Positions 26,927 to 36,842 are shown, numbered from the stretch's first letter. The stretch is 49,927 nt of DNA from Pseudomonadota bacterium (GCA_021777335.1 JAJYDT010000012.1:1-49927); one strand, 5' to 3'. A program made the numbers and translations. The notes: generated from the letters alone by a model not told the origin.

Positions 26927-28189
26927 ATGCCTAAGTCACCGCCGCATGAACGGGCAAATGATCACCGGAAACATGGCCAAGGATCGCGCAACGCGCGGTT
27001 TCTCATCGGCGCGCGCGCCGCACGCAGCGTGGGTCAAGGACTGTTAGCAGTTGATTTCGCGCTGTATCTCAAAACACTCCGATGGCCCGCCACCGAGATC
27101 GGCGCGCTCTTCATGGGGGGGCTGCTGCTTTCGTCCCTGGTTGCAGCCTTCATGGGGCCTCTGAGTGACCGCTTGGGGCGACGACGATTCCTCCTCGGAT
27201 ACGAGATCAGCCAGATGCTGGCATCTTTACTCGCCCTGTCGAGTTCACACCCGGCTGTCATCGTTACAGCAACACTTGTCGGCGGGTTCGGACACGGTCT
27301 GAATGGAGGTGCCGGGCCCTTTGCACCGGTCGAACTCGCTTGGCTATCGCACTCGGTCCCGACCCGCAACCGGCCACGTATCTACTCGATCAATATGGCC
27401 ACAGGCTTTGCGGGCATGGGGCTTGGTGCGCTGCTCGCCGCCCTACCCCACTTCTTTAAACACTTGCTGTCACCAGCCGCCGCGTTCCGGGCTTTGTTTC
27501 TATTCGTGATTGCGGGTTCAGTGACATGCATTGTTCTGATATGGATGACGGTTGATATGCCTCAGGAACAACCCGCGACCGGCGAGACCAAGACGCTCGA
27601 TCGTACGGAGAACCGATTCTTGTTACGACTGATGTCCATCAACGCACTGAATGGAATCGGGATTGGCCTGATCGGACCGCTCATGGCCTACTGGTTCGCC
27701 GTGCGCTATGGCAAGGGCCCATATGAGATCGCCCCGGTGATGGCCTCAGGTCTGTTCCTGACTGCCCTGTCTTCACTGCTGTTGCAACGGATTGCGCGGC
27801 GGCACGGGGTTGTACGCTCAGTCGTCGCCATGCGCGTTGCGGGTGCAGTGCTGCTCTTCATCATGCCATTCGCGCCGACCTTTTCCGTGGCCACAGCGCT
27901 CTATGTGCTGCGCTCTGCGATGAACCGTGGTACTGCCGGCGCCCGGCAGGCGATCAACATGGGTATCGTTCGGGCCCATAGGCGTGGACTCGCGGCCAGC
28001 CTGAACAATATCTCACTCCAGATACCACGCGCGATCGGGCCAGTGCTCACAGGAGTATTGTTCTCTGCAGGAGCCCTGGCCGCTCCATTCGTAATTGGGG
28101 CAAGTTTTCAGCTGCTTTATGTCTTCTTTTACCAGCGCATGTTCCGCGACTACGATCGTGACCCTGGGGAAGGAGAAGCTACCGCGTAG
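26927..28189 (+). CDS. MFS transporter
   Basis: This 420-residue protein has twelve helices in two halves. The loop 2-3 motif is MGPLSDRLGRRRFLLG, the canonical MFS motif A (GxLaDrxGrkxxl). An N-terminal tail of about 25 hydrophilic residues precedes the first helix. Substrate class cannot be decided; drug or metabolite efflux are the usual options. There is little Shine-Dalgarno sequence before the ATG. It converges with the glucan operon, whose opgG gene ends 358 bases downstream on the other strand. Confidence 0.85.
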   Translation: MPKSPPHERANDHRKHGQGSRNARFLIGARAARSVGQGLLAVDFALYLKTLRWPATEIGALFMGGLLLSSLVAAFMGPLSDRLGRRRFLLGYEISQMLASLLALSSSHPAVIVTATLVGGFGHGLNGGAGPFAPVELAWLSHSVPTRNRPRIYSINMATGFAGMGLGALLAALPHFFKHLLSPAAAFRALFLFVIAGSVTCIVLIWMTVDMPQEQPATGETKTLDRTENRFLLRLMSINALNGIGIGLIGPLMAYWFAVRYGKGPYEIAPVMASGLFLTALSSLLLQRIARRHGVVRSVVAMRVAGAVLLFIMPFAPTFSVATALYVLRSAMNRGTAGARQAINMGIVRAHRRGLAASLNNISLQIPRAIGPVLTGVLFSAGALAAPFVIGASFQLLYVFFYQRMFRDYDRDPGEGEATA

Positions 28190-28547
28190 AAAAGTCAGCG
28201 GCCAGCCCTTTGTGCGTCGGGGCATGGTGAGACACTACATGGGTGAGTACACTTTCTGTATTGAAGCTACGCTTTGGCGACACCGTATTGCGGATGCCGA
28301 CCTCGCCGGTCGGGGCACAAACCCCATTGCTCGACGCATTGGCTTAATATCGATCCAAGACCGCTATGACGATCGTATGTCCGGTCTCGGTCCGAGAGAC
28401 GGCACACCGTCTTGTCAACGCGCAGATTTCTGTCTCCATCGTAGCGTCGACGGTGTCGGTAATGACCCTGTGGCCTTTCCACTTGATGATCACACCGTTC
28501 GGTCACAGGAAGTAGCCGGGCCCAGCAACCTTGGCGTTAATCTTGCC
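28190..28547. other. convergent intergenic region with a possible 49-residue frame
   Basis: This lies between two converging genes. On the minus strand a frame from a GTG at 28493 to TAA at 28344 encodes 49 residues beginning VIIKWKGHRVITDT. The composition is protein-like, but there is no convincing ribosome binding site and no family is recognised. It may be a decayed gene fragment. Confidence 0.3.
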
Positions 28548-30275
28548 TCAGTGTAGCGGAAATACGTCAGCCCAGGTCTCCGTCAGGCGAGTCTTGCCAT
28601 TGGCAAGCGCTGCATGCAGCATAACCGGCCCTGACCCGGTACTAACGGCGGTGAACTGAAGGCGCCAATCGTCTCCAGCCTGATCCCATGCCACCCACGG
28701 ATTCACGATCCTCGCCGGTCCCTGGACATGAATAACCGGATGCACGGCACCTGCGGCCTGCTTTGATAGTCGCACCCCACGGAAATTGATCACATACGTT
28801 TCGCGACCTTTGTGGTCATTATGGCGGCTTGCGGACACATAGCCTGTGCTGGCGCCAGGCGGATTGGCCCCCTGCCAGGCAATTCGGTACGAAAAGATCA
28901 AAGGCTGACCGGGTTTAGCTTGATCCTTTGGCACCCAGAAAACTGAGATATTGTCGTTGGTCTGGGAGTTGGTTGGCAGCTCGACCAACAGCAGATGCCC
29001 CGGCCCCCAATTGCCGCGCGGCGTTATCCAAGCACTTGGCCGGTCCTCGTAATGCATGCCGAAGGCGCGATAATCCTGCGCACGGCGCGCGCGCTGCATA
29101 AGACCAAACCCCTCAGGATTGGTGAGCGGAAACCGGTACAAGACCAAACGCCTGGGATTACGTAATGGCCACCATAAATGTTGACCACCACCGGTCGCAA
29201 CCAAGAGGCCATCGGAGTCATGCGCGCTGCGGATAAGTCTGTGAAAACGGTGATGGCTGAAGCGTCCTTGCAAAAACATGCTCGTCAGCGGCGCGATACC
29301 CAGTCGACGTATATGATGTCGCTCGAATAACACCGCCTTCACATCGATGGTCGTTGTGATGCCGGGCTTAACCACGAATCGGTACGCCCCGGTTAGACTC
29401 CGGCTGTCAAGCAGTGCGCAGAAACTCAAACGACGTGAACTCGGGGCGGGTGCGAGGATCCAGAACGCCCGAAAAAATGGAAACTCTTCGGCGCGGTGCG
29501 AAAGCGCGGTGTCGACCGCGACACCCCGCGCAGACAATCCTAAGGACTGATTGGCGCCGACCGCACGAAAGTAACTTGCGCCTAAAAACGACAGAAACTC
29601 ATCGACTCCAGGCCCCGTCCCGAATGGCGTGTACACGCTGAATCCGGCTGGCAGCACCGGTCCATGGATCTGTTTGGCCAAAGCAGGGTCACCTTTCACC
29701 GCGACCGGCAACTGCGCAAGCCGCGTCTTACCGTCAGCCACCACGTAAATCTTTTCAGGCCATCGGAAGAGGTAGCCGGTGGGGGCTAGCTGGACGTGAA
29801 AACGTGTGCCGGACGGCCATCCAGGCACTCGCCCGATCAGTCTTACTTTGCCATAATCTACAAAGCTTAACTTCTGAAGGACTGGCGCAATAGGTGCCGG
29901 CACCTTATATGCGGTTGCGGCAAGAGCCCTGGCCCGCGCCACAACGCCGCTAAAAATCGCGTCAGTCCTCGCATTTGTCAACTGCTGACGCGATGGCGTA
30001 GTCGCAACCGTAGTGACGCGCGTCGCCACAAGCCTGCGCTCAAGCACCGACTCGCTAGCTGCTAGCTTGGCGACCTCCGCACGCAATGTCTGCTCGGCGC
30101 GCCGCTCGCGAGCCGCCTCGGCACGACTCACTGCCAGTGCCTGGTTGCTTTTGGCAAGCGCCTTATGTGCCTGATACCTGATACGCTTAATGGTGCTGGG
30201 CGGTGCGCAACCACTCAACATAAGCGCAACCGCTGCTGCCACACCGACAGCGCACATCAAAATATTCTTCCGCAA
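28548..30275 (-). CDS. opgG: OpgG/MdoG-family periplasmic glucan protein, lipoprotein form
   Basis: About 575 residues. The body (roughly 110-575) is an OpgG/OpgD domain: FRWPEKIYVVADGKTRLAQL, GASYFRAVGANQSLGLSARG, EEFPFFRAFWI and a late immunoglobulin-like part (YVINFRGVRL). OpgG acts in the periplasm on beta-glucans made by OpgH. Two features differ from E. coli OpgG. The signal peptide ends in a lipobox LSGC (Cys23), so it should be lipid-anchored. A charged helical segment of about 70 residues follows. The TTG at 30275 gives a normal signal peptide (MRKNILMCAV) with a GGGGGCGG ribosome site overlapping the opgH end; the start codon is inferred. Confidence 0.85.
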   Translation of the reverse strand: MRKNILMCAVGVAAAVALMLSGCAPPSTIKRIRYQAHKALAKSNQALAVSRAEAARERRAEQTLRAEVAKLAASESVLERRLVATRVTTVATTPSRQQLTNARTDAIFSGVVARARALAATAYKVPAPIAPVLQKLSFVDYGKVRLIGRVPGWPSGTRFHVQLAPTGYLFRWPEKIYVVADGKTRLAQLPVAVKGDPALAKQIHGPVLPAGFSVYTPFGTGPGVDEFLSFLGASYFRAVGANQSLGLSARGVAVDTALSHRAEEFPFFRAFWILAPAPSSRRLSFCALLDSRSLTGAYRFVVKPGITTTIDVKAVLFERHHIRRLGIAPLTSMFLQGRFSHHRFHRLIRSAHDSDGLLVATGGGQHLWWPLRNPRRLVLYRFPLTNPEGFGLMQRARRAQDYRAFGMHYEDRPSAWITPRGNWGPGHLLLVELPTNSQTNDNISVFWVPKDQAKPGQPLIFSYRIAWQGANPPGASTGYVSASRHNDHKGRETYVINFRGVRLSKQAAGAVHPVIHVQGPARIVNPWVAWDQAGDDWRLQFTAVSTGSGPVMLHAALANGKTRLTETWADVFPLH

Positions 30276-30285
30276 CCCGCCCCCG

Positions 30286-32415
30286 TTACATCGGTACAAC
30301 ATGATCAACCAACGTCCACATGGCAGGTGGCTGTGGTACAGACTCCTCGGCCCGGAAATATTGGTCACCAAGCCAGCGCCGGGCACGGGGTCCTTTCAGC
30401 GCCCACACCTTCCAGTGAAGGGCCATGAGCGTCTCCCGATCACTGAGCAGATGCAGTCGATCACTGCCGCTCAGCGCCCCTGGGCCATCCTTTAAGGCGC
30501 TCAGCATCAGCTGCTGGCGGCTCAGCGCAAGGCCCTCGCCGATCGCACCTCGACTGGTCAATAACGCGCAGTGTAAGGCGTTGACACCGGGATCGACAAC
30601 CGCCGCCATGAAGCCGCGGTGGTCCATGCGCCGTACGCCCGGAAGGGTTTGCCGCAATCGCGCGAACAGTTGTAGTAGTGGCGGCGGCTGGATCTCCTCT
30701 GGGGTCGCAAAAAGCCCTACACGCTGAGCAGCCCGACCTAGTCCTACTCGGCTGATCCAGACCGAGATCGGAATCGCTACCAACCATGCACCCATGACCG
30801 GCATGAGCCACCAGAAGTAACTTGGGTTCAAAAGGTAGATCGCACCACCCCATACCATGGCCAAAATGGTGCCGAAGCTATGGTAACGCAATGCCTGACG
30901 CCATGACGTGCTGGTATCACCGCGCTCCTGGGGCTCCCAGCTGGTCTTGCGGCCAATCAGCACCGACACAACGAACGCGGTATGAAACAACATGCGGACC
31001 GGCGCCAGTATTGCTGACAACAGACTCTCCATCACAACACCGAGCACAACCCGCCACCATCCACCAAACGCACGTGTCTCGCCGTGGATGACCGTCAGCG
31101 CGATTGCGAGCAGTTTTGGTAAAAACAAGATCGCGGCGGTAAACCAGAACAATGCCAATGCCCAGTGCGGATGCCAGACCGGCCAGATCGGGAACAGCAT
31201 GTGGGTCTTTGGAAAGTAACGGGGTGGCACAAGACCATGGAGCACGGCCTCGACACTCGACAAAACCAGAAACGCCAACCACAACAGCGACGACACATAG
31301 GACATGATGCCATTTAGGAAAACTACCCGATGCGGCACCGCTAACCCGCGCGCGAATATCAGACGCCCGTGCTGGAGATTACCTTGTGCCCACCGCCGGT
31401 CCCGCTTCAGTTCATCCAGCAACGTCGGCGGTGTCTCCTCATAACTACCTTCAAGCCCCGGCTCAAGCCAAACCCCCCAACCGGCGCGACGCAACAGCGC
31501 GGCCTCAACAAAGTCATGGCTCATAATCTCGCCGCCAAATACGCCATTGCCTGGTAATCGTGGCAAGCCACAATGCCGCATAAAGGGGGCAATCCGGATG
31601 ATCGCATTGTGGCCCCAGTAGTGACCGGCATTGACATGCCAGAAATTGAGGCCTGCGGCAAATACCGGCCCGTATAGCCGGTTGGCAAACTGCTGTACCC
31701 GCCCAAAAAGCGTATGTTGGTGCACCGCCACCGGCAATGTTTGAATGAGACCAACAGCCGGATTGGCCTCCATCTTATCAACGAGCCGCGTCAGGATCGA
31801 TCCATTCATGAGGCTGTCTGCGTCTAAAATCACCATATACCGGTACTGGGCACCCCAGTGGCGGCAGAAATCGGCAATATTGCCGCTCTTGCGTTTGGTA
31901 TTGTTCCGGCGACGACGGTAAAATACGTGGGCGCCGGCACCAAGACGCTTCCGTAACGCAGCCCACGCGACCTCCTCCTCCACCCATGCATCGGCATCGT
32001 GGCTGTCACTGAGAATAAAGAAATCAAACTCGGAAAGCCTACCGGTATCGGTCACCGAGCGATAAACTGCTTCAATCCCGGCGCAGACCCGCTCAGGATC
32101 CTCGCGAAATATTGGCATAATGACTGCAGTGCGGACATCAGCGCTCTCGACCCGGAACTTTGTTTCAACCAACGAAGACCGCCGCTGAAATAACAAAACC
32201 ACCGCACCAGCAATCGAAATCCAGAGACCAATCGATATCCAACCGAAGAGAAAACCGAAGAGTACTGCCAGACTGTCGTTAATCAGACCAAAACCGGGAT
32301 GGGGCAGAACCTGAAGCATGAACTCGCTGGCGATAAAGCTCGGTATCAATACCAACACAGCCAATAAAACACCACGCCATGGCGCTAGAGGCTGAAACGA
32401 CCGGACGGCCCGCAT
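30286..32415 (-). CDS. opgH: OpgH/MdoH glucan glucosyltransferase
   Basis: This 709-residue inner-membrane family 2 glycosyltransferase makes the linear beta-glucan backbone of osmoregulated periplasmic glucans. VRTAVIMPIFREDPERV, FILSDSHDADAW, RRRRNNTKRKSGNIADFCRHWG, VILDADSLMNG (DxD) and LLDELKRDRRWAQGNL (QxxRW-like RRW) match OpgH closely. Hydrophobic helices lie at both ends. It lacks the cytoplasmic N-terminal extension of about 130 residues of E. coli OpgH; a separate 131-residue protein is encoded immediately upstream. It overlaps that gene by one base and ends just before opgG. Confidence 0.95.
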   Translation of the reverse strand: MRAVRSFQPLAPWRGVLLAVLVLIPSFIASEFMLQVLPHPGFGLINDSLAVLFGFLFGWISIGLWISIAGAVVLLFQRRSSLVETKFRVESADVRTAVIMPIFREDPERVCAGIEAVYRSVTDTGRLSEFDFFILSDSHDADAWVEEEVAWAALRKRLGAGAHVFYRRRRNNTKRKSGNIADFCRHWGAQYRYMVILDADSLMNGSILTRLVDKMEANPAVGLIQTLPVAVHQHTLFGRVQQFANRLYGPVFAAGLNFWHVNAGHYWGHNAIIRIAPFMRHCGLPRLPGNGVFGGEIMSHDFVEAALLRRAGWGVWLEPGLEGSYEETPPTLLDELKRDRRWAQGNLQHGRLIFARGLAVPHRVVFLNGIMSYVSSLLWLAFLVLSSVEAVLHGLVPPRYFPKTHMLFPIWPVWHPHWALALFWFTAAILFLPKLLAIALTVIHGETRAFGGWWRVVLGVVMESLLSAILAPVRMLFHTAFVVSVLIGRKTSWEPQERGDTSTSWRQALRYHSFGTILAMVWGGAIYLLNPSYFWWLMPVMGAWLVAIPISVWISRVGLGRAAQRVGLFATPEEIQPPPLLQLFARLRQTLPGVRRMDHRGFMAAVVDPGVNALHCALLTSRGAIGEGLALSRQQLMLSALKDGPGALSGSDRLHLLSDRETLMALHWKVWALKGPRARRWLGDQYFRAEESVPQPPAMWTLVDHVVPM

Positions 32416-32810
32416 CAGCGTTTGCGCTCCGACGCCATCGGCCGCCGCACAAACGGCGGCCTTACAACCCAGTCCGCCATCTTGGGATCAGTTTGTCCAA
32501 GCCACACGGCCAGCCGCCATAGGGCCGACCCGCCCACTTCGTCTTCGGCCTCAATGCCAACTGCCCCTGCCTCCTTCACCATCAACGCCTGTAAAGCAAT
32601 AAACGCTTGGCTGGCATGAGCCGCGCCTTGGCTTGCAGTCTTGACCCATACTGCCCGCAACTCTTCCGGGACTCCCAACACCCGTAAATACGTCTGTAAT
32701 CGTGCCTTGATTGCGGCCGGTTCAGTAACGTCGAGGGACATCATCTGTACTCGTCCCTGTGTTCTCCTTTCGAAAACCACGAACTGAACCCGGTCGTTAG
32801 AAGTGGCCAT
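32415..32810 (-). CDS. conserved-looking small protein upstream of opgH
   Basis: This 131-residue soluble protein is not recognised. It contains an early FVVFERRTQGRVQMMSLDV segment, helical middle parts (AAIKARLQTYLRVLGV) and a basic C-terminus (PPFVRRPMASERKR). Its stop overlaps the opgH start by one base (TGATG-type coupling), which argues that it is real and functionally linked. Its length is close to that of the N-terminal extension missing from OpgH here, but I see no clear similarity. The start ATG at 32810 has a poor ribosome binding site. Confidence 0.6.
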   Translation of the reverse strand: MATSNDRVQFVVFERRTQGRVQMMSLDVTEPAAIKARLQTYLRVLGVPEELRAVWVKTASQGAAHASQAFIALQALMVKEAGAVGIEAEDEVGGSALWRLAVWLGQTDPKMADWVVRPPFVRRPMASERKR

Positions 32811-34055
32811 CGTAAATGTTAATTATGCGGCCAGCTATTGTAGATAGTATTGTTGTGCGCAGATAGCCGTGAGACGGGACCGACCCATTCTTGCTTTTCC
32901 TGCTCCGTCATGGCGCAGCGTGCTATCCCTGTATTTCGTGGCACTCGCGGCGCACAATCTCATGTTCCCCACCCACCTCCTGCCATGAAACGCTCCATAG
33001 ACACCTAGTCGTCGGCGATACATGATCACCTTCCTCGATCGAACGGAGCAATGGGTTTCGTGCTCGCGTTCGCTTCGTTTTTCCTGCTCTGAAACACAGC
33101 GTAGACAGCATCCACCGCAGATTTTCCGTTTGAGACCCGACAGTCAGCGAAACCAATGAGCTGTTCTTGTGGTTTCCATAAAGATAATGCTTTAAAATTC
33201 ATGCGGTTGAGGTCCTGTCCCTAATGGAAAATCTGGGTCCCTATAACCATCGCCCGCCACCCCGCCTCATTGCCACGTGCGCCAAAGAGTTGTCGTGAAT
33301 ACGGCTGTTCCGACGCCTTCGGATGTAGGCTACTGGAAGTTACGAGAAGTTCCCTTAGACCCCCATACCGTTCTATCCAGCGGGTAAGGGTAACATTTTG
33401 CGGGAACTTACAGGCGGCCGCAATCCGCCCTTAAATAGTGCAATTTCCCGCGGAACAGCGGGCTCGCTGATGGCCGCGATTGAGCCACAGCCACAGGCAA
33501 CACCATGCTGATCTGATCCGGATGGAGGTTTCTGCCAGCAAATACCTCAAGGAGCTCGGTCATACCCCACCCGTGACAGCGCGGCAGGAACTTTCCTTTG
33601 TTAGTTAAGCACGGAATTTAAGACGCTTGACCCCACCAGCACCACCCTTGTTTCCGCATAATGAAGTTCCTGAATTTCATCGCGTAGGTATCGGCCGGGA
33701 CGGTGTTCGACTACGGGCGCGGAGACTCTGGTCAGCATGGACTGTTTAACCGCCTTCTTCATTTCCATGGTCGCGCACCCGTTGTCGCCCTATCAGGTAT
33801 TGCGTGCTTAAGAACAGCAGAGCCTGATATTCCCCGACTTCGGTCTGATCAATAGCAAACGCACCGTCTCCGAATATCTATATGGTCTGCCCAATCTCAT
33901 CACAAAACCCCACATCGAAACACAGGCGGCGTACGGTAGATGCAGCATGGGATGAATAAGGCCACAATGGCACGCCAGGGGCGCTGATGATGAGCGGGCG
34001 CATTTTGTCTACAATCCGTAGCTGTATTGCCAAAAGAGAGCGACGGGCTTCTGTG
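32811..34055. other. 1.2-kb stretch without an intact gene, probably decayed
   Basis: No intact gene is seen. A minus-strand frame at 32923-33156 (77 residues) has no recognisable family. On the plus strand, around 33738-33954, a frame with one internal stop reads like decayed coding sequence (after the stop: EQQSLIFPDFGLINSKRT...), again without a family. The left end must contain the promoter of the glucan operon. The mixture of broken frames suggests remains of lost genes or mobile DNA. Confidence 0.4.
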
Positions 34056-34433
34056 ATGATCAAAAACATGAGGGATCGATTGGCGAACGAGCGCACCTAT
34101 CTCGCATCATTGCGTACAGGAATTGCAGTCATGGCATTTGGCTTTCTCGTTGAGCGATTCAACATTTTTCTAAGCTACATCGGCCGGTCTCTCGGGGCTA
34201 CTCCTCTGCAGAGTGGACAGTCTGCAGCTCGCATCATTGGCGTCGGACTCATTGGTGTCGGGGTACTGGCAATGCTGGTATCAACCGTGCGTTACGCCCT
34301 GCGTGAACGCGAGATTGACCGTGAGATCGAGCGGAAAGGTCTCGCCATCCTGCCTGACATTGCCCTTGGGCTCCTGCTTGCTGCCCTAGGGACATTTCTT
34401 GGGTTCTATCTACTGCATATTGGATTGCGCTAA
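34056..34433 (+). CDS. DUF202 membrane protein (YidH-like)
   Basis: This protein of about 125 residues begins MIKNMRDRLANERTYLASLR, which has the DUF202 signature LANERTxLAxxR, followed by three hydrophobic helices (GIAVMAFGFLVERF, IIGVGLIGVGVLAMLV, IALGLLLAALGTFLGFYL). DUF202 proteins are small bacterial inner-membrane proteins of unknown function. The frame is open upstream to 33987, but the conserved part starts here. The Nudix gene follows after 9 bases, so they are probably one unit. Confidence 0.8.
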   Translation: MIKNMRDRLANERTYLASLRTGIAVMAFGFLVERFNIFLSYIGRSLGATPLQSGQSAARIIGVGLIGVGVLAMLVSTVRYALREREIDREIERKGLAILPDIALGLLLAALGTFLGFYLLHIGLR

Positions 34434-34442
34434 CAGGGACAC

Positions 34443-34871
34443 TTGGCGGACACGAAGATCAGGAAACGCTCGGCTGGCGTTGTTGTCTTTCGTGAGACAC
34501 GGCACGAACTCCTGTGTCTGCTGCTGCGGTTCTATGCCCAGTGGGATTTTCCGAAAGGAGAGATCGAAGCTGGCGAGGAGCCCATCGATGCTGCGATACG
34601 GGAAGTTCGCGAGGAAACTACGATTAACGACCTATCCTTCTGTTGGGGACACTCGTTCCAGGAGACCGTCCCGTATAACGGAAAAGTTGCTCGGTATTAT
34701 GTGGCAACCACTTTCTCGTCCAGGGTTTCGCTACCCATCAACCCGGCACTCGGCCATCCCGAACACCACGAATTCCGGTGGATGGATTACACTGCCGCAC
34801 AGCGTGTGCTCCCGGACCGTCTTATGCCTATCTTTGAATGGGCCTACGATCTCGCGGCGCGCCGCGGATAA
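34443..34871 (+). CDS. Nudix hydrolase
   Basis: This 142-residue protein has a full Nudix box, GEIEAGEEPIDAAIREVREE (GX5EX7REUXEE form), preceded by WDFPKGE as in diadenosine-polyphosphate hydrolases. It should cleave nucleoside diphosphate derivatives; the AQWDFPKG pattern and size favour Ap4A-type or NTP substrates. The start is a TTG at 34443 (reading ADTKIRKRSAGVVVF next) with AGGGAC upstream, 9 bases after the DUF202 stop. It ends two bases before the converging barrel gene. Confidence 0.88.
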   Translation: MADTKIRKRSAGVVVFRETRHELLCLLLRFYAQWDFPKGEIEAGEEPIDAAIREVREETTINDLSFCWGHSFQETVPYNGKVARYYVATTFSSRVSLPINPALGHPEHHEFRWMDYTAAQRVLPDRLMPIFEWAYDLAARRG

Positions 34872-34873
34872 GT

Positions 34874-35392
34874 TTAATCTGGGTAAAAGACAAGATTCGC
34901 CTGCAGCGAATCGACTGTCTGCCGTGTCACGTATTCGAATCGCAGTTGCGCATCATGACTCATATTGATTCCTACCCCGATCCCTCCCATCAAGCCGCTG
35001 TCGTCGCCAAGATCGGCCCCTACTCGACCCAGAAGATCCACCTCGTGGTTCAGTGGCAAAGTGAACACCCCATTCACCCACGGACCCTGGTATCGGTTAT
35101 CCACGATCATAGCTCCCCCGGGGGTATCCACGAGGCGCTGAAAATCTCCCGTATCCATGTAACCACCCTCGACTGCGAAATCGATTGGCGTACGGACACC
35201 GGGATTGATACGGCCGAAGTTATAACCACCAAAGAACTGAAAGCCGGTGGCGTTACCCCATCCGGAAACCGAATTTTCGCTAAGGCCGGCACCAAGATAG
35301 AGCGGCTGCCGCGCTGCTGCCAGAGGAGCCGCTTGAGCGGACGATGCATAAACGAGCCCCACAATCAGCATACCCGCCAACACATTCTTCAT
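34874..35392 (-). CDS. small outer-membrane beta-barrel protein
   Basis: This 172-residue protein has a clean signal peptide (MKNVLAGMLIVGLVYASSAQA) followed by alternating strands (PLYLGAGLSENS, GFQFFGGYNFGR, IDFAVEGGYMDTG, DAQLRFEYVTRQ). The size and glycine/aromatic pattern fit an eight-stranded opacity/OmpA-like barrel. It has no obvious partner. The ATG at 35392 is preferred over a GTG three codons earlier because it starts the signal peptide. Confidence 0.75.
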   Translation of the reverse strand: MKNVLAGMLIVGLVYASSAQAAPLAAARQPLYLGAGLSENSVSGWGNATGFQFFGGYNFGRINPGVRTPIDFAVEGGYMDTGDFQRLVDTPGGAMIVDNRYQGPWVNGVFTLPLNHEVDLLGRVGADLGDDSGLMGGIGVGINMSHDAQLRFEYVTRQTVDSLQANLVFYPD

Positions 35393-35557
35393 GAGGAACA
35401 CGCCCGCTGGATTGATGGCGCGCTAGTGTGCCGGACACATACCACCGAGTCAATGATCACCAGCCTCGTGAACTGTTTCATATATGTTATGCCCTACCGT
35501 AACCTGCACTTAATATGCCCGGGCTTTCCGTAAGTCCCAGCGCCTGGAGAGCACTGC

Positions 35558-35785
35558 GTGAGAAAATTATTCTGCACGCTTGTCGCGCTATTTCTGCCGT
35601 TGGTACCCCGGTATGTATCGTCGGTCGCCATAATCAACCTCAGCGCCCTCGGTCTGGATATCAACTTCGGTTTTTTCGGTAACCCAGACTTAAGCCTACA
35701 GATGGCATACACTGCTGGCGCAAAAACAGCTAGAGCGTCTGTCTCAAACAATAACAACACCAGCTACAGCGGTCAGATCCGCTAG
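35558..35785 (+). CDS. possible small secreted protein
   Basis: A 75-residue frame begins at GTG 35558 with GGAG eight bases upstream. The N-terminus (RKLFCTLVALFLPLV) looks like a signal sequence, and the remainder is short and Asn/Ser-rich near the end (SNNNNTSYSG). No family is recognised. It may be a genuine short exported protein or a chance frame. Confidence 0.4.
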   Translation: MRKLFCTLVALFLPLVPRYVSSVAIINLSALGLDINFGFFGNPDLSLQMAYTAGAKTARASVSNNNNTSYSGQIR

Positions 35786-36077
35786 TGCTGTATTCCGCTC
35801 CTCACCGACTACACGCCATAAGCCGGCATCTTGCCTGTTGGCATCGGCCGGATCAGACGAGATCAGAAATCGGAAGAGATCACAGCAACCGGGTAGCTGA
35901 TGCGTCCGGCAATACACAGCGGAGGACACAGGCTACCCTGCCTGCGCGCTGCCCAAGTCACTCCAAAATAGTGGCCACCTTATTTCCCGGCGTTGCCTGG
36001 GGAACCGATTCCAATGAAGCCAAGGACTCGGTTTCGGGGCTGGTCCAGACGCTGTGCTCCAAGGGAGCCCACAAACG

Positions 36078-36842
36078 TTAGGTGTCGTCCGGTTTCGTCT
36101 TGTTTTTTGGCATAGCTGAAGTGTTGATATGTCCCTCAGCATCACGACGATCGTCAATGTCCTTCCAGTAGGCTTTCTTAAGCAGATACGACACTAAACT
36201 CAACAACACCAGCGCACCCAAGACGTAAGGGCCGAGGGCCTCACGGGCAAAAATCGATGGATCGCTTGCGTAGCGCAGGAATGCGACGATTGCCGCTACT
36301 TGTCGATGATATGCTGCTGGTGATTCGCTGCCAGCCTTGAGCTGTTTTCCGCTCTTTGTATAGATACCTCCCCAAGACGCCAGCACGTTGGGCATGGCCA
36401 CCTCCGGAAATACCCGGTTGTTCCAGCCAGACGGCCGCGTTGGATCCCAGTAGAAGGACGTGAGATAGGTATAGACCCACGGTTCACCCTCCGCCCGCAC
36501 GATGTGGCTCAAGTTGGGTGGTGGTATGCCGAACCACTTCTTGGCTTCGGCTTGGCTCATCGCCGGCTTCATACCATTCAAGTAATTGGCACCACTAGGG
36601 AGCATGATGTCTTTTTTGATCTCGGCTTTTGACATGCCAAGATCGATTGCCAAGCGGTTATAGCGCAGATTGCTGACCGCGTGGCATGCGCTGCAGTGAT
36701 CGGCAAAAAGTTTAGCTCCGGCAATCACCGTGGACTTGCTGAATGACCCCGGCGGTGAAATCAGCGAGCCGGCATGTGCCACCGTGACACCGAGAGACAG
36801 TAGCGCTCCCACCAGCACCGGTACCCCTTTTTTTCGCATCAT
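36078..36842 (-). CDS. petC: cytochrome c1 of the bc1 complex
   Basis: This 254-residue protein has a signal peptide (ending near TVAHA), a CSACH haem-binding motif (residues about 50-54), a methionine-containing region (NYLNGMKPAMS) for the axial ligand, and a C-terminal membrane anchor (LGPYVLGALVLLSLVSYLL). It transfers electrons between the Rieske protein and soluble cytochrome c. The ATGATG start overlaps the petB stop. It is the last gene of the cycA-sdrA-petA-petB-petC operon. Confidence 0.94.
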   Translation of the reverse strand: MMRKKGVPVLVGALLSLGVTVAHAGSLISPPGSFSKSTVIAGAKLFADHCSACHAVSNLRYNRLAIDLGMSKAEIKKDIMLPSGANYLNGMKPAMSQAEAKKWFGIPPPNLSHIVRAEGEPWVYTYLTSFYWDPTRPSGWNNRVFPEVAMPNVLASWGGIYTKSGKQLKAGSESPAAYHRQVAAIVAFLRYASDPSIFAREALGPYVLGALVLLSLVSYLLKKAYWKDIDDRRDAEGHINTSAMPKNKTKPDDT

